Notes: generated from the letters alone by a model not told the origin. A stretch of DNA of 64,000 nt from Pseudomonadota bacterium (GCA_018242295.1 JAFECE010000003.1:248001-312000); one strand, 5' to 3'. Counted from the stretch's first letter, positions 17,010 through 27,897 are shown. A program made the numbers and translations.

Positions 17010-17180
17010 TGGTGCTGGCGACTCCCCTCCGGGGAGCCGGCCGCCAGCACATGCCTGTTGCATCGTTCTTCGTCGCGTTCCGCGAGCCGGCCGGTTGCGC
17101 ACACCTGTTGCGTCGTCCTTCGGGCCCCTCCGGGGAGCCGGCGGCCGTGCGCGTTCGATGTTGCGTCGTTCTTTATCGTG
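17010..17180. repeat. imperfect tandem repeats, period about 50-60 bases
   Basis: The block TGTTGCRTCGTYCTT occurs three times (about 17056, 17106, 17159). The first two copies are followed at 15-25 bases by a C-rich CCGCGAGCCGG or CCGGGGAGCCGG block. A related CCGGGGAGCCGGCCGCC block precedes the first. The repeats are diverged and have no known family. Confidence 0.5.
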
Positions 17181-17254
17181 GGTGCCAACGAGCCGCTTAC
17201 GCGGTGCTGGCCCGGTGGGGATGTGTGGCGCTCGACAGGAGCAAGGCTCGGCGT

Positions 17255-17389
17255 TCAATGGCGAGACGAAGCGTAGAAGCTCGGAACGAAATGATGGCTG
17301 GCGCGGCCGCCCGTAACGGCGTTCGCGATGACCGTGCCCAAAACGGTGACGATGACGCCAATGACGATCTGCGAGAACCAACCCTGCAT
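17255..17389 (-). CDS. candidate 44-residue single-span membrane protein
   Basis: On the minus strand an ATG at 17389 opens a 44-codon frame. Its product starts MQGWFSQIVIGVIVTVLG, continues TVIANAVTGG and ends in a polar His/Arg-containing tail. One membrane helix (about residues 7-27) is obvious, and codon third positions are mostly G or C as in neighbouring genes. The ribosome site is weak. The frame is too short to be certain and no family is recognised. Its position between repeats and opposite no known gene is compatible with a small membrane protein or a toxin-like peptide. Confidence 0.45.
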   Translation of the reverse strand: MQGWFSQIVIGVIVTVLGTVIANAVTGGRASHHFVPSFYASSRH

Positions 17390-17546
17390 GGCCCGACAAT
17401 GCCCCGCTCAAACGGCCGTCCAAATTGCTGCTCCGGTGTTGAACCGGCGGCGGCGAGCTTTCCGTCGCACAGCGTCGGCGCATTTGCGCGGCTCCGGCGC
17501 GGCGGAAGTTGGGCATGGGGCAACTCTCGTCATCCTCCCCTCCGCT

Positions 17547-17672
17547 GTCATGCCGGCGAAGGCCGGCACCCAGACAGGCCTCAACCAAACGAGGGGCGCG
17601 GGCCGTTCCGTGGGCGCAGTACATTCGAGTGCTCTGCGCGTTGCCTGGATCCCGGCCTGCGCCGGGATGACG
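17547..17672 (+). repeat. dispersed repeat A, copy 3 (without part B)
   Basis: GTCATGCCGGCGAAGGCCGG, then a diverged spacer ending TTGCCTGGATC, then CCCGGCCTGCGCCGGG. The outer hairpins match the A parts at 2311-2439 and 7710-7836; the spacer is more diverged and no B block follows. Confidence 0.75.
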
Positions 17673-17797
17673 AGAGTTGTTGCGGCCCGAACTTGTCGTT
17701 CCAATACGCTCCGCGCGCAGCGACGACAGAGACATTCGTGCCACTTCAGTGCAGACATTCGAGCGGTTCGAGGTGCATATCGCAGCGTGCGCTTGCA

Positions 17798-17812
17798 GAA
17801 CGAGACGAGAAC
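17798..17812 (+). promoter_or_regulatory. LexA box (GAAC-N7-GAAC)
   Basis: GAAC at 17798-17801 and GAAC at 17809-17812 are separated by seven bases. This direct repeat is the LexA operator known in alphaproteobacteria. It lies 110 bases before the lexA ATG, which suggests autorepression and SOS control of lexA. Confidence 0.8.
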
Positions 17813-17922
17813 GTGTAGCGTACATACATGATTTGTACCGTCATCCTGCGGGTGACCGACCGGTGGTCAGCGTTTCGGCCGTCGGCGCTCGCACAGCCAG
17901 AAAAGGCTTGAGACGAAACGCG

Positions 17923-18678
17923 ATGCTCACCGAGAAACAGAAAGACCTGCTGCTGTTCATCCATGCGCGCATGCAGGAACGCGGCGTTCCCCCCTCCTTC
18001 GATGAAATGAAGGATGCGCTGGACCTGAGGTCAAAGTCCGGCATTCACCGGCTCATTACAGCCCTCGTGGAACGCGGGTTCATCCGTCGTCTGCCACACC
18101 GGGCGCGGGCCATCGAAGTGATCAAGCTTCCGGACAATCAGAACGCCGTCCAGAACATGGGCCAGGGCGCGAGCGCAGGAGCGTCCGTCGCTTCGATCGC
18201 ACCGCAGCGCGGCGGTTTCCAGCCGAGCGTAATCGAGGGCTCCGGGCCGCGGGCGAGCGTTGCGCCGCCGCCGCCGTCGCACGTCATCGACGCGCGGACG
18301 GTTTCGATCCCGGTCATGGGCCGGATCGCGGCCGGTACGCCGATCAGCGCCATTCAGAACCACACCCACGACATCGCCGTGCCTCCAGATATTCTGACGA
18401 ATGGCGAGCATTTCGCGCTGGAAGTGAAGGGCGATTCGATGATCGAGGCGGGGATCCATGATGGCGATACGGTCATCATTCGCCGCTGCAACAACGCCGA
18501 GAACGGGGACATCATCGTCGCGCTCGTCGAGGGCGAGGAAGCGACGCTGAAGCGGCTGCGCAAGAAGGGCTCGACGATCGCGCTCGAGGCGGCCAATCCC
18601 GAGTTCAAGACGCGCATTTTCGGGCCGGACCAGATCGACATTCAGGGGCGGCTCGTCGGGCTTCTCAGGCGCTACTGA
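17923..18678 (+). CDS. lexA: LexA repressor (SOS response)
   Basis: A 251-residue repressor that cuts itself when RecA is activated. The winged helix-turn-helix occupies residues 1-65 ([19 protein letters not shown]). The peptidase part holds the Ala137-Gly138 cleavage site in RIAAGTP, the nucleophile Ser172 in GDSM and the general base Lys210 in ATLKRL. The linker (about 72-125) is long and rich in Ala, Gly and Pro, as in other Rhizobiales. ATG 17923 gives the standard MLTEKQ start. A LexA box upstream indicates autoregulation. It ends inside the last codons of the convergent comEC (7-base overlap). Confidence 0.97.
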   Translation: MLTEKQKDLLLFIHARMQERGVPPSFDEMKDALDLRSKSGIHRLITALVERGFIRRLPHRARAIEVIKLPDNQNAVQNMGQGASAGASVASIAPQRGGFQPSVIEGSGPRASVAPPPPSHVIDARTVSIPVMGRIAAGTPISAIQNHTHDIAVPPDILTNGEHFALEVKGDSMIEAGIHDGDTVIIRRCNNAENGDIIVALVEGEEATLKRLRKKGSTIALEAANPEFKTRIFGPDQIDIQGRLVGLLRRY

Positions 18679-21065
18679 GCGTCGCTGGCGGGTGGTGTTT
18701 CGGCGGCCGCGTCTTCTTCAGGCCAGTCGCTCGCAAGGTCGGCCCCCTCACCCGGATCGTCTTCGGCACGGGTTCGCGGCCCGGCTTCTGCCTGTTCGGT
18801 CGCGGGCGCCGGTGTGGCTGGCGGGGCCCCCGCCCCTGGGGTCTCCGCGATGCGCGGCTTCGGCAGTCCGGACGTTTTCCGCTCCGGCATCACGCTCCAC
18901 GGCCGCTCGCCGCGATGGGCCGCGACCGTTTCGAGGCGCACGCGCGGTTCCGGGCTGTCGTCGCTCCTGTCGAGGTAGAGCGCATAGGCGCCGTTTCGCC
19001 AGCGGTCGAAGACATCGATAATGGTTCGCGGAACGGCGCAGTCGTCCGGCTTCGGGTCGTTGATGACCAGCACGTCGGCGTTCAAGCAATCGTCGGCGAT
19101 GGCCGCGGGATGACTGGCAACGGCGACCGTTGCGCCTTTGACATGAGCGATGCATCCGGCCGCGTCGCATGTGAAGGCGTCGCCGCGTTGGGCGTCGCGC
19201 GCGGTGCGGCCATCGCCGTCGTATTCGAGCCAACGGTCGAGATCGTATTTCGAGCCTTTCGACGGCAGTGCAGAAAGTTTTCCGGAGGCGTCGCGCACGG
19301 CGATCAAGCCCTTTTGGCCGATCAGAATATCGGGCCGCGGCATCCAAGGCGCGAGGAGCAGACCGAGAAACACGAGTGCGACGCCCAGAAGACGGATGCG
19401 GGTCTGCCAGAGCGAAAGCCATATTCCGCCCGCGAGCATGAGCACGAACGCCAGCGCCGGAATTTCGGGAATGTGACCGACGGCGCCGGGCAACGCGCCG
19501 ACCTTGTTCGCGCACCACGCCATGCCTTCGATGCCCCAGCCCATCGGCTTCAGACCGATCCATTCCAGTCCGAACGGCATCAGCACCATCGCGAGCAGCG
19601 CCGACGGCATGACGATGATGTTGCAGATCGGAATGGCGATCATATTGCCGAGCACGGCGTATTGCTGGCTCTGATGGAAATTGTAGGCTGCCAACGGCGC
19701 GACGGCGGCGCTCGCGATGAGCGTCGAGGCGATGATTTCGCCGAAGAACTTCACGATCTTCAGCAACGGATGCGGCCGCGACTCGCATCCTAGGAAGTTG
19801 CTCAAAGTCTCGTGCGACGCGATCAGCGCGGTGACGGCGGCAAACGACATCTGGAAGCCGGCATCGAGCAGGCTTTCGGGATAAACGAGGAGGATCAGGA
19901 ACGCGGCGAGCGCCACGTTTCGCAACGCCAGCGCCGGACGATCAAGAAGCACGGCTCCGAATATGATCAGGATCATCAGCGCCGAGCGGACGGTCGCAAA
20001 CTGTCCGCCGGAAATCGCCAGATAGGCGATAGCGCTCAGAATTCCCAATGCGGCGGCGATTTTCTTGATCGGCAGGGTCAGCGCGATCAGCGGAACGGCG
20101 GCGAGCATCAGGCGGACCGAATAGAACACGGCGCCGGCTGCGATCACCATATGCAGGCCGGAGATCGACAGGATGTGAAAGAGGCCGGAATTCTTGAAGG
20201 CGTTGTTCGTCTCGGCTGTGATGCCGCCGCGTTCGCCCGTTATGAGCGCGAGCGCGATTTCGCCGGTTTCTCCCGGCAAGGCCTGACGAATGCGAACGGC
20301 AATTCCCTGGCGAACGGTTTCGATCGTCTGGCGATACCACTGCGTAAGCGTGCCGGATTCCTCGTGCCCTTCGATGACGGGAGCCGCGAAGGCATATCCG
20401 ACGGCGCCGACGGAATCGAACCATGCGGTGCGCGCGTAGTCGAAGCCGCCGGGCAGCTGCGGTTTTGCAGGCGGCGACAGGTTCGCCTTGACGCGAATGC
20501 GGTCTCCTGGTGCTGCGAGCACTCGCGCGGACATCGTGCGGATGCGAATGACCGCCGGGGTTTGACTGGCGCTCAGGCCTGCAATCTCGGGCTTGCGTAT
20601 CGTGAGCCGCTGGCCTCTCGGGATCTTCGCTTCGACCATCGTTACGGTGCCCGTGATCTGGACACCATGGAGAGCCTTGGTCAAAACCGGCGCGCGCACG
20701 GCTTCGACACGCAGCTTTGCAAGCGCAAAACCGGTTCCGACCAAGACAAGGGCCATCATCATGGTTGCGGACAAGGTTCCGGAGCGGACGGTCGAGCGCA
20801 AGATGAGCGCCAGCACGACAGGCGCGAACGCCATCAGCACCGGCGGTTCGACGGAGAGTGCGAAGTAAGCGGCGATGCCGGCGCCGAGACAGACGGGCGC
20901 CCAGAGAAAAAAGCTTTCCCGTTCGGCGTCGAACAGAAGCGCGGCACGGCTAAGGCCACGCTCCGGTTGCGCCGGAAATCCGATCTCTGGCCCAGCCGCT
21001 TCGACCGACATGCCCCGCCCAATTGCAAGCCAGGCCGGTTTTTGCGGCCTCTTAACTTGTTCCAC
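18672..21065 (-). CDS. comEC: ComEC/Rec2 family DNA-uptake channel protein
   Basis: A 797-residue polytopic inner-membrane protein. After an N-terminal membrane pair (about 50-110) comes the DUF4131/OB-like periplasmic segment ([18 protein letters not shown] onward), then the Competence domain core with [19 protein letters not shown] and [17 protein letters not shown] (about 270-300) and about seven further membrane spans. The usual C-terminal metallo-beta-lactamase-like part is reduced to a remnant without its HxHxD site (about 600-720), as in many alphaproteobacteria. A Pro/Ala-rich tail ends the protein. The start used is GTG 21065; ATG 21011 is an alternative. It may import single-stranded DNA, though no other competence genes are in view. 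Confidence 0.9.
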   Translation of the reverse strand: MEQVKRPQKPAWLAIGRGMSVEAAGPEIGFPAQPERGLSRAALLFDAERESFFLWAPVCLGAGIAAYFALSVEPPVLMAFAPVVLALILRSTVRSGTLSATMMMALVLVGTGFALAKLRVEAVRAPVLTKALHGVQITGTVTMVEAKIPRGQRLTIRKPEIAGLSASQTPAVIRIRTMSARVLAAPGDRIRVKANLSPPAKPQLPGGFDYARTAWFDSVGAVGYAFAAPVIEGHEESGTLTQWYRQTIETVRQGIAVRIRQALPGETGEIALALITGERGGITAETNNAFKNSGLFHILSISGLHMVIAAGAVFYSVRLMLAAVPLIALTLPIKKIAAALGILSAIAYLAISGGQFATVRSALMILIIFGAVLLDRPALALRNVALAAFLILLVYPESLLDAGFQMSFAAVTALIASHETLSNFLGCESRPHPLLKIVKFFGEIIASTLIASAAVAPLAAYNFHQSQQYAVLGNMIAIPICNIIVMPSALLAMVLMPFGLEWIGLKPMGWGIEGMAWCANKVGALPGAVGHIPEIPALAFVLMLAGGIWLSLWQTRIRLLGVALVFLGLLLAPWMPRPDILIGQKGLIAVRDASGKLSALPSKGSKYDLDRWLEYDGDGRTARDAQRGDAFTCDAAGCIAHVKGATVAVASHPAAIADDCLNADVLVINDPKPDDCAVPRTIIDVFDRWRNGAYALYLDRSDDSPEPRVRLETVAAHRGERPWSVMPERKTSGLPKPRIAETPGAGAPPATPAPATEQAEAGPRTRAEDDPGEGADLASDWPEEDAAAETPPASDAQ

Positions 21066-21122
21066 CTCACATGCTACGAGCGGAGCCTCATTCCCTCAAT
21101 GGCAGGCGAGCAAAAAGGTCCA

Positions 21123-22664
21123 ATGTCCGAGACCGTTACACCGAGTGCGCCCATCGTGCGATTTGCACCCTCTCCGACGGGTTATCTGCACATCGGAGGC
21201 GCGCGCACGGCGCTCTTCAACTGGCTCTATGCGCGTGGCCGCGGCGGACGGTTTCTCCTGCGCATCGAGGATACGGATCGCGAGCGCAACAACGAGGCGG
21301 CGGTTGCCGCCATCCTCGACGGCGTGAAATGGCTCGGGCTCGAATGGGACGGCCAAGTCGTCTCGCAGTTTTCGCGCGCGGACCGGCATCGGGAAGTTGC
21401 GAACGAGCTTCTGGCCCGCGGCGCCGCCTATTACTGCTATTCGTCACCTGCCGAAATCGAAGCCGCTCGCGAGAAGGCAAAGGCCGAGGGACGGCCGCAG
21501 ATTTTCCTTTCACCCTGGCGCGACCGCGATCCGAAGGATGCGCCGAAAGACGTGAAGCCGGCGGTTCGCCTCAAGGCGCCCCGCGAGGGCGAGACGATCG
21601 TCAACGATCACGTGCAGGGCCGCGTGGCGTTCCCGAACAAGGACCTCGACGATCTGATCATCCTCAGGTCCGACGGCAATCCAACGTACAATCTCGCCGT
21701 CGTCGTCGACGATCATGATATGGAAATCACGCACGTCATCCGCGGTGCCGACCATCTGACCAACGCGGCGCGGCAGACGCAGATTTATCAGGGCATGGGC
21801 TGGCACGTTCCGGAATTCGCACACGTTCCGCTCATCCACGGGGCGGACGGCGCGAAGCTCTCGAAACGTCACGGCGCGCAGGGCGTCGAAGAATATCGCG
21901 ACATGGGCTACCTGCCGGTCGCGCTCCGCAATTATCTCGTACGCCTAGGCTGGAGCCATGGCGACGACGAGATCATTTCTACCGATGATCTCATTCGCTG
22001 GTTCGACATCGACGGCATCAACAAGAGCCCAGCGCGGCTCGACTTCAAGAAGCTCGACGACTTGAACGGCCACTACATTCGTGCCGCGCATGACGAGGAA
22101 CTCGAAGAGCACGTTCGCGGAATGCTGCCTCATCTGAACTTTCAGGCGCTGGCCGAACTGCCGTCCGATCCCAAGGCACCGGCGCGTCCGGACGTTGCTT
22201 TAGCGCGCGAAGTGCTGCGGCAGCTTCCCGCGGTCTTGTCGGGCAAGCTGCTTGCGGATCTCTTCGCGGCCAAGGGCTGGGCAAAATTCACGCAGGCCAT
22301 TCCGTCGCTCAAGGAACGTTCGAAGACGCTCACGGAACTCGTTGGCGGCGCGTTGTTCATCGTTGCCGAGCGGCCGCTGAAGCTCGAGGACAAGGCGGCG
22401 AAGCTGCTCGGGCCGGAAGGCCGCGCCTCGAACGCCGACGTGCTCAAACTCTTGTCAGAGGTTGGTGAGGCGGAATGGTCCGCAGCCCTCTTGGAAGCCA
22501 AGGTCAAGGCCTACGCGGAGGAGAAGGGCTTGAAGCTCGGCAATGTCGCGCAGCCGCTTCGCGCGGCGCTCACGGGGCGTTCGGTTTCGCCACCCGTGTT
22601 CAACGTGCTTGAGGTGCTTGGGCGCGAGGAGAGCCTCGGCCGGATTGCGGATGCCGCCGGTTAA
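21123..22664 (+). CDS. gltX: glutamate--tRNA ligase
   Basis: A discriminating class I aminoacyl-tRNA synthetase of 513 residues that charges tRNA-Glu. The HIGG signature is at residues 23-26 ([16 protein letters not shown]), and the KMSKS equivalent is KLSKRHG at 245-251. The anticodon-binding helical part follows to the end. The zinc-site cysteines of the E. coli enzyme are not evident. ATG 21123 is chosen; an in-frame ATG at 21099 would add eight residues. It is divergent from comEC across a short gap and upstream of gltA on the same strand. Confidence 0.97.
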   Translation: MSETVTPSAPIVRFAPSPTGYLHIGGARTALFNWLYARGRGGRFLLRIEDTDRERNNEAAVAAILDGVKWLGLEWDGQVVSQFSRADRHREVANELLARGAAYYCYSSPAEIEAAREKAKAEGRPQIFLSPWRDRDPKDAPKDVKPAVRLKAPREGETIVNDHVQGRVAFPNKDLDDLIILRSDGNPTYNLAVVVDDHDMEITHVIRGADHLTNAARQTQIYQGMGWHVPEFAHVPLIHGADGAKLSKRHGAQGVEEYRDMGYLPVALRNYLVRLGWSHGDDEIISTDDLIRWFDIDGINKSPARLDFKKLDDLNGHYIRAAHDEELEEHVRGMLPHLNFQALAELPSDPKAPARPDVALAREVLRQLPAVLSGKLLADLFAAKGWAKFTQAIPSLKERSKTLTELVGGALFIVAERPLKLEDKAAKLLGPEGRASNADVLKLLSEVGEAEWSAALLEAKVKAYAEEKGLKLGNVAQPLRAALTGRSVSPPVFNVLEVLGREESLGRIADAAG

Positions 22665-22849
22665 CCCAGCATTGCGGCACCTTAACGATCTCTTGCCGCA
22701 CCGCAAAAAATCCGTTAAATCCTTCATTAGCCGATTGCTTTTTTGAAGGCCGCCAAACGTACACCGGGCCGCCGACATCAGCCCCGTGCACGGGAAATGC
22801 GATAGTTACTTCAGGCATCGGTCGTGTCTTCCGGGGCGAGGTTGCGAGC

Positions 22850-24160
22850 ATGAACATCCACGACAAAGCTGCTAAGGGTGGAACGAAGCCCAGCGCAACA
22901 TTGACGGTCGACAACAAGCAGGTTCAGCTTTCGGTGCGTTCCGGCTCCATTGGCCCCGACGTCATTGACGTTACGAGCCTCTATAAGGATACCGGCTGCT
23001 TCACCTACGATCCGGGCTTCACCTCGACCGCCAACTGCAAGAGCTCGATCACCTATATCGACGGCGACAAGGGTGAGCTGCTCTATCGCGGCTATCCGAT
23101 CGATCAGCTTGCTGAAAATACGAACTTCCTAGCAGTCTGTTATCTGCTGCTTTACGGCGAGCTGCCGACGAACAGCGAGTTCATCGGCTTCCGTAAAACG
23201 ATCACGAACCACACGATGGTTCATGAGCAGATGACGCGATTCTTCACGGGCTACCGGCGTGATGCGCATCCGATGGCTGTCATGGTCGGAACGGTCGGCG
23301 CACTGTCATCGTTCTATCACGACTCAACCGACATCAACGATCCGGCGCAGCGCGAGGTCGCGAGCCAACGCATGATCGCGAAGATGCCGACGATGGCGGC
23401 AATGGCCTACAAATATTCCATGGGCCAGCCCTTCATCTATCCGCGCAACGATCTCGACTACACGTCCAACTTCCTGCAGATGTGCTTCGCTGTTCCGTGC
23501 GAGCCCTACATCGTCAATCCGATCATTTCTCGGGCGCTGGATCGCATCTTCATCCTGCATGCCGATCACGAGCAGAACGCCTCCACCTCGACGGTGCGTC
23601 TGGCGGGCTCGTCGGGAGCCAATCCCTTCGCGTGCATCTCAGCCGGCATTGCCTGCCTTTGGGGACCGGCGCACGGCGGCGCCAACGAAGCTGCGCTGAA
23701 CATGCTGAAGGAAATCGGCACCGTCGATCGCGTTCCTGAATTCGTGAAGCGCGCCAAGGACAAGTCGTCCGGCTTCCGGCTGATGGGGTTCGGCCATCGC
23801 GTCTACAAGAACTATGACCCGCGCGCCAAGGTGATGCAGAAGACCTGCCACGAAGTGCTCGATGCCCTCGGCCACGGCGACGATCCGCTGCTCAAGGTCG
23901 CGATGGAGCTGGAGCGCATCGCGCTTCAGGACGAGTACTTCATCGAGAAGAAGCTCTATCCGAACATCGACTTCTATTCCGGCATCACCCTTCGGGCGAT
24001 GGGCTTCCCAGTCGACATGTTCACCGTGCTGTTCGCCGTCGCGCGGACAGTCGGCTGGATCGCGCAGTGGAAAGAAATGATCGAAGATCCGGAGCAGCGC
24101 ATCGGCCGTCCGCGGCAGCTCTACATCGGACCGCCGCGCCGCGATTTCCCCTCGGCCTGA
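22850..24160 (+). CDS. gltA: citrate synthase
   Basis: GltA condenses acetyl-CoA with oxaloacetate, the entry step of the TCA cycle. The 436-residue length is that of the hexameric, NADH-sensitive type II enzyme. Catalytic residues are visible: His275 in WGPAHGG, His316 in [16 protein letters not shown] and Asp374 in [21 protein letters not shown] is the family signature. The 185-base gap after gltX probably holds its own promoter, though none is obvious. Its last 40 bases overlap the convergent lpxI-lpxB gene. Confidence 0.97.
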   Translation: MNIHDKAAKGGTKPSATLTVDNKQVQLSVRSGSIGPDVIDVTSLYKDTGCFTYDPGFTSTANCKSSITYIDGDKGELLYRGYPIDQLAENTNFLAVCYLLLYGELPTNSEFIGFRKTITNHTMVHEQMTRFFTGYRRDAHPMAVMVGTVGALSSFYHDSTDINDPAQREVASQRMIAKMPTMAAMAYKYSMGQPFIYPRNDLDYTSNFLQMCFAVPCEPYIVNPIISRALDRIFILHADHEQNASTSTVRLAGSSGANPFACISAGIACLWGPAHGGANEAALNMLKEIGTVDRVPEFVKRAKDKSSGFRLMGFGHRVYKNYDPRAKVMQKTCHEVLDALGHGDDPLLKVAMELERIALQDEYFIEKKLYPNIDFYSGITLRAMGFPVDMFTVLFAVARTVGWIAQWKEMIEDPEQRIGRPRQLYIGPPRRDFPSA

Positions 24161-26574
24161 GCCGCGACAACCGACAACACGACGGCTGCTGCCGCCTCGC
24201 TTGGACTCGAGGCGGCGAGGCGAAGCTTTTCCGGCGCGAGGCTTAGTCCTTCAAGCTGCGCGGAGCGAGCATCCGTATCACTCAGAAGCGGCTCGATGGC
24301 GTTTGCCAGGTTTTCGGCCGTGCACGCCTCCTGCAGATATTCGGGATAGACGTTTCGACCGATCACGAGGTTAGCCAGCACGACGCTCGGCACCTTCAGC
24401 AGGAAGCGCAGGTTCGACATGATCTTATCGACCTTGTAGGCGACGACCGACGGCGTTCCGGCGAGTGCGAGTTCAAGCGTGACGGTGCCGGATGCCGCGA
24501 GCGCAGCCCGCGCCAGACGCATGGCGGCGTATTTGTCGTCAGGGTCGATGATGTGCGGCTTCGGTGCCCATGCCGCGGTTTTCGCGACGATGCGATCTCG
24601 CACGTGCCGGACGGCGGGTATGACGATCTCGATCGGCCCCTTCGACGCGACGCGCGCCACGGCCTCGCCGAACACGTCGATCAGGCGTTCGACTTCCGAA
24701 GTGCGGCTGCCGGGTAGAACGAGCAGGACGGCGCGGTCACGCGCGAGACCGAGGCGAGATGCGAGGCCGTCCGCATCGGCCTTTTGAATGTCATCGAGCT
24801 TTTCGATCAGCGGATGACCGACGTAAGTGCAGCGCGGCCCACCAAGGCGCGCATGCGCTTCCGGCTCGAACGGCAGAAGCGCCAGGATTTGATCGACGTA
24901 GGGCCGCATTTTCTTCGCGCGTCCCGGTCGCCAGGCCCAAACGCTCGGACTGACATAATCGACGATCGGGATGTCCGGTGCGCGCTTCCTGATGCGCTTG
25001 GCGATCGGGTGCGTGAACTCGGGGCTGTCGATGATGACGACCACGTCGGGCGCGAACGCGATCGCGGCGTCGACGGTCTGATAGACGCGGCGGACGATGC
25101 GCGGCAGATTCGGCAGGATGGACATCGGGCCCATGACGGCGACGTCCTCGAGGGGGAAAAGGGAGCGGAATCCCAGCGCCGCCATTTCTTCGCCGCCGAC
25201 GCCTGAGAACGTGATCGGCCCGGCATGTTGCGCCTTTAGCGCGCCGATCAGCTTCGCGCCGAGCGCGTCGCCCGAATGCTCGCCCGCGACGAGAAAAATT
25301 TTCAACGGCTCCGGTCCTGATTCCGACTGTGAAGAGGCGACGAACATTGCGGAACTGTTTGCCAAGCGAATGACACTCGAAGACGTCGCGAGAGCGGCGG
25401 CATTGCCGGTGGTCGCGATGCCTGTGACGTGCGCGTCCCGAGCGGCAGCCACCAGTGGTTCGTCGAGCCGATATTTTTCGCCGATAACGAGGATGCCGCG
25501 GCGGCGCGTATTCTTTCCGCGCAGCTTTCTTACGCGTTCTGCGACCGCTGCGGGCTCTTCCGATGTGCCGACGGCGAGGATGCGTCCGCCGTCGATGACG
25601 ACCGCCGAGCCGCCGCCAAAAGGCGACAACGCGGATAGAACGCCAACGGCGCGGGCGACATCGGTTTCAGCCGAAGAGTTGACGGCAAGATCGCCCAGCG
25701 TCTCCGTCCGGACATTGGGAATGCTCGCCGTCTCGCGCGTCCCCTCACCGGCTTTTATGCCGGCGATGAAAAGGCCTCGCACGACGGCATTCGCGATCAT
25801 CGCCGAGCGGTTGGCGGCGAGCACGTGATCGGCCATGACGGCAATGCCAGCCAGACCTGCGGCGTCGGCGCCCAAGACTGTGTTCGGGCCGATGGCCGGC
25901 AGATCGACGCGAAGGTCCTGTCCAGGCTTCGGACGCTTAACGAGCACACCGTAACGTTCGCTGTCGCCTCGGGCCCGGCGCGCGTCGGCGACGCGCTTCA
26001 GCATGCGGTCCGTGCCATCCGCTCCTTCGATCGCTTCGATGTGGCCGCGGCTGACGACGGCGGCCTGGCCGATGTCGAAGCGTCCGAGCGCGGCGACGAG
26101 ATCGAAACCGCGCGCGATGTCTTCGGCATTTTCGGGCGACGGCTCGGTTGTCGTCAGGTTGCCTTCGCCGACGAGCAGTTCAGGCGCCACTTCACCGACG
26201 CCGACGATGTGCAGGCCGAGCGTTTCGAATTGCGCAAGCACGCCGCGCAGCACGGCGTCGTCGCCGCCTGCCTTCAGCAGTTTCACGACAGCCGGAGCGA
26301 GCCGCAGGAATGCAAGGTCGGGACGCGCCGTCAGAAACGATGGGCGCCGATAACCGCCGAGCAGCAGCGCGTGGCTAATGCCTGCACTCCGGAACGCGGC
26401 CATCGCGCGTCCGGGTTGGGCCCAATTGACGATGGTGTGCGGGAACGCCGCGAGCGCCGGATCGGCGGCATTCTCGACCATGACGACATGGACCTCGCCG
26501 CCGCGGCGCGTGACGCTATGGGCGACTTCAAGAGGAAGCGAACCGGCTCCAGCGATGATCCCGATGCGCTTCAT
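24121..26574 (-). CDS. lpxB: LpxI-LpxB fusion: UDP-2,3-diacylglucosamine hydrolase and lipid-A-disaccharide synthase
   Basis: One uninterrupted frame encodes two consecutive lipid A enzymes (817 residues). Residues 1-273 are a complete LpxI ([55 protein letters not shown]), which cuts UDP-2,3-diacylglucosamine to lipid X. Residues about 300-400 resemble a second, degenerate copy of the LpxI C-terminal half ([33 protein letters not shown]) lacking the RVDLP-type motif. From about residue 422 to the end is LpxB ([69 protein letters not shown]), which joins lipid X to UDP-diacylglucosamine. ATG 26574 gives the family start; ATG 26586 is possible. It follows lpxA closely. lpxI and lpxB are normally separate genes. 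Confidence 0.9.
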   Translation of the reverse strand: MKRIGIIAGAGSLPLEVAHSVTRRGGEVHVVMVENAADPALAAFPHTIVNWAQPGRAMAAFRSAGISHALLLGGYRRPSFLTARPDLAFLRLAPAVVKLLKAGGDDAVLRGVLAQFETLGLHIVGVGEVAPELLVGEGNLTTTEPSPENAEDIARGFDLVAALGRFDIGQAAVVSRGHIEAIEGADGTDRMLKRVADARRARGDSERYGVLVKRPKPGQDLRVDLPAIGPNTVLGADAAGLAGIAVMADHVLAANRSAMIANAVVRGLFIAGIKAGEGTRETASIPNVRTETLGDLAVNSSAETDVARAVGVLSALSPFGGGSAVVIDGGRILAVGTSEEPAAVAERVRKLRGKNTRRRGILVIGEKYRLDEPLVAAARDAHVTGIATTGNAAALATSSSVIRLANSSAMFVASSQSESGPEPLKIFLVAGEHSGDALGAKLIGALKAQHAGPITFSGVGGEEMAALGFRSLFPLEDVAVMGPMSILPNLPRIVRRVYQTVDAAIAFAPDVVVIIDSPEFTHPIAKRIRKRAPDIPIVDYVSPSVWAWRPGRAKKMRPYVDQILALLPFEPEAHARLGGPRCTYVGHPLIEKLDDIQKADADGLASRLGLARDRAVLLVLPGSRTSEVERLIDVFGEAVARVASKGPIEIVIPAVRHVRDRIVAKTAAWAPKPHIIDPDDKYAAMRLARAALAASGTVTLELALAGTPSVVAYKVDKIMSNLRFLLKVPSVVLANLVIGRNVYPEYLQEACTAENLANAIEPLLSDTDARSAQLEGLSLAPEKLRLAASSPSEAAAAVVLSVVAAQAEGKSRRGGPM

Positions 26575-26594
26575 CGGACCGTCCATTGGCGGTT

Positions 26595-27401
26595 TCAGCT
26601 CTCTTCGCCATTCTTCGGCGTGCACAGCGATCGCTTGCCGCCCTGGCGGATGAACGCGAGGATTTCCTGTACCGAGGCGTGACCGGCGAATTCTTCGGCG
26701 ACGTCTTCCATGCGCTCGATGAGAGTGCCTTCGGCAGCGAAGAGCAGCCGGTAGGCGCGGCGAAGATCGTGAATGTCGTTCCGCGAAAAGCCGCGCCGTT
26801 GCAGGCCGACGATGTTCAGCCCTGAGAGATGAGCGCGATTGCCGAGCGCCATCCCGTAGGGGATGAGATCGTTTTCGAGGCCCGACATGCCGCCGACGAA
26901 AGCGTGATGGCCGACACGGGCATACTGAATGATGGCGGCGCCGCCGCCGATGATCGCAAAATCACCGACGTTGCAATGCCCGGCCAGCATGACGTTGTTC
27001 GAGAAGATGACGCCGTTGCCGACGTGGCAATCGTGGCCAACGTGGCTGTTCGCAAGGAAGGCGCAGCCGTTGCCGACCACCGTCACGGAACCGCCGCCTG
27101 CAGTGCCGGGGTTCATCGTCACGCCTTCGCGGATGATGCACTCGGAACCGATCGAAAGCGAGCAAGGCTCGCCTTTGTATTTCAGATCCTGCGGCTGATG
27201 ACCGATCGATGCGAACGGAAAGATGCGGGTGCCGGCGCCGATATCGGTCCTTCCGGCAACGACAACGTGGCTCACGAGTTCGACGCGCTCGGCCAGCGTC
27301 ACTTCGCGGCCGACCATGCAGAAGGGCCCGACCTTAACGCCGGTTGCCAGCTTTGCCCCGTCTTCGACGACGGCCGTTGGATGGACGTCCACTTCAGCCA
27401 T
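26595..27401 (-). CDS. lpxA: acyl-ACP--UDP-N-acetylglucosamine O-acyltransferase
   Basis: LpxA transfers the 3-hydroxyacyl chain from ACP to UDP-GlcNAc, the first step of lipid A synthesis. The 268-residue protein is a left-handed beta-helix of hexapeptide repeats (about 3-190: [29 protein letters not shown], ...) with the catalytic His123 in SHVGHDC. A helical C-terminal part binds ACP. ATG 27401 overlaps the end of fabZ by eight bases and matches the family start. The lpxI-lpxB fusion follows directly. Confidence 0.96.
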   Translation of the reverse strand: MAEVDVHPTAVVEDGAKLATGVKVGPFCMVGREVTLAERVELVSHVVVAGRTDIGAGTRIFPFASIGHQPQDLKYKGEPCSLSIGSECIIREGVTMNPGTAGGGSVTVVGNGCAFLANSHVGHDCHVGNGVIFSNNVMLAGHCNVGDFAIIGGGAAIIQYARVGHHAFVGGMSGLENDLIPYGMALGNRAHLSGLNIVGLQRRGFSRNDIHDLRRAYRLLFAAEGTLIERMEDVAEEFAGHASVQEILAFIRQGGKRSLCTPKNGEES

Positions 27402-27897
27402 TTTGGCTCGCAAACGCGCGCGCATCGGCAGTGTCCGCCAGCATGGCGCTGATTTCGGCCTCGGCCACGGTCTTGCCGTTCACCTTCGCTTCGCACTTGA
27501 AGCGCCAGACGCGGCCGCGATTGCGGATCTTGCGCACGTGGTAATGGAGCTGGTCGCCGGGCAGAACGGGCTTGCGGAACTTGGCGTTGTCGATGCCCAT
27601 GAAATAGACGAGCTCGGCCTTGTAGTCGTGACCGACGTTCGAGACGCAGAGCGCACCCGCCGTCTGTGCGAGGCCTTCGATGATGAGCACGCCCGGCATG
27701 ACGGGGAACTGCGGGAAGTGTCCCTGAAAGAACGGCTCGTTGATAGTGACGTTCTTGACGCCGACGCAGCTCTCGTCCGCGTCCATGTCGTACATCCGGT
27801 CGACCAGAAGGAACGGATAGCGATGCGGCAGCAGTTTCATCACCCGGTTGATATCCGCGGTGCCGAGGGTTTTAACCGCCGTTGCCTTGCCTTCCAT
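27394..27897 (-). CDS. fabZ: 3-hydroxyacyl-ACP dehydratase
   Basis: FabZ removes water from 3-hydroxyacyl-ACP in fatty-acid elongation and competes with LpxA/LpxD for the same substrate. The hot-dog fold is shown by [12 protein letters not shown] and by the active-site block with His60 ([14 protein letters not shown]) and Glu74 ([11 protein letters not shown]). At 167 residues it has a usual length. ATG 27897 is preferred over the in-frame TTG at 27912 because GGAG lies at ideal distance upstream of it. It sits between lpxD and lpxA, the classic arrangement. Confidence 0.96.
   Translation of the reverse strand: MEGKATAVKTLGTADINRVMKLLPHRYPFLLVDRMYDMDADESCVGVKNVTINEPFFQGHFPQFPVMPGVLIIEGLAQTAGALCVSNVGHDYKAELVYFMGIDNAKFRKPVLPGDQLHYHVRKIRNRGRVWRFKCEAKVNGKTVAEAEISAMLADTADARAFASQNG

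Larger units (their letters stand above)
16597..17254. other. hairpin-rich intergenic region, possible non-coding RNA
   Basis: No protein gene is supported over about 650 bases. Strong hairpins follow each other: CGCCTCGC...GCGAGGCG (about 16742-16779), CCGCACAGG...CCTGTGTGCGG (about 16852-16880), and the long terminator-like stem at 16934-17007. Imperfect tandem repeats follow at 17010-17180. No match to 6S, SRP, tmRNA or RNase P consensus motifs was seen by eye. Confidence 0.45.
17390..17922. other. intergenic region upstream of lexA
   Basis: This stretch carries a type A repeat (17547-17672) and the LexA box (17798-17812). The remaining sequence shows no supported gene; open frames here read through the repeat. 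Confidence 0.6.

Noticed and set aside
17073-17088. Second LexA box GTTC...GTTC in the tandem repeat region
   Set aside because: The spacing is eight bases instead of seven and it falls in repeated GC-rich DNA.
16600-17825. Several long open frames in the gap before lexA
   Set aside because: They cross the hairpins, tandem repeats and the type A repeat, give low-complexity Arg/Pro/Gly products, and lack ribosome sites; only the 44-codon frame looked protein-like.
19812-21122. Long in-frame extension upstream of gltX
   Set aside because: The frame is open but lies antisense to comEC, is rich in Arg, Asp and Gln, and precedes the exact family start of gltX.
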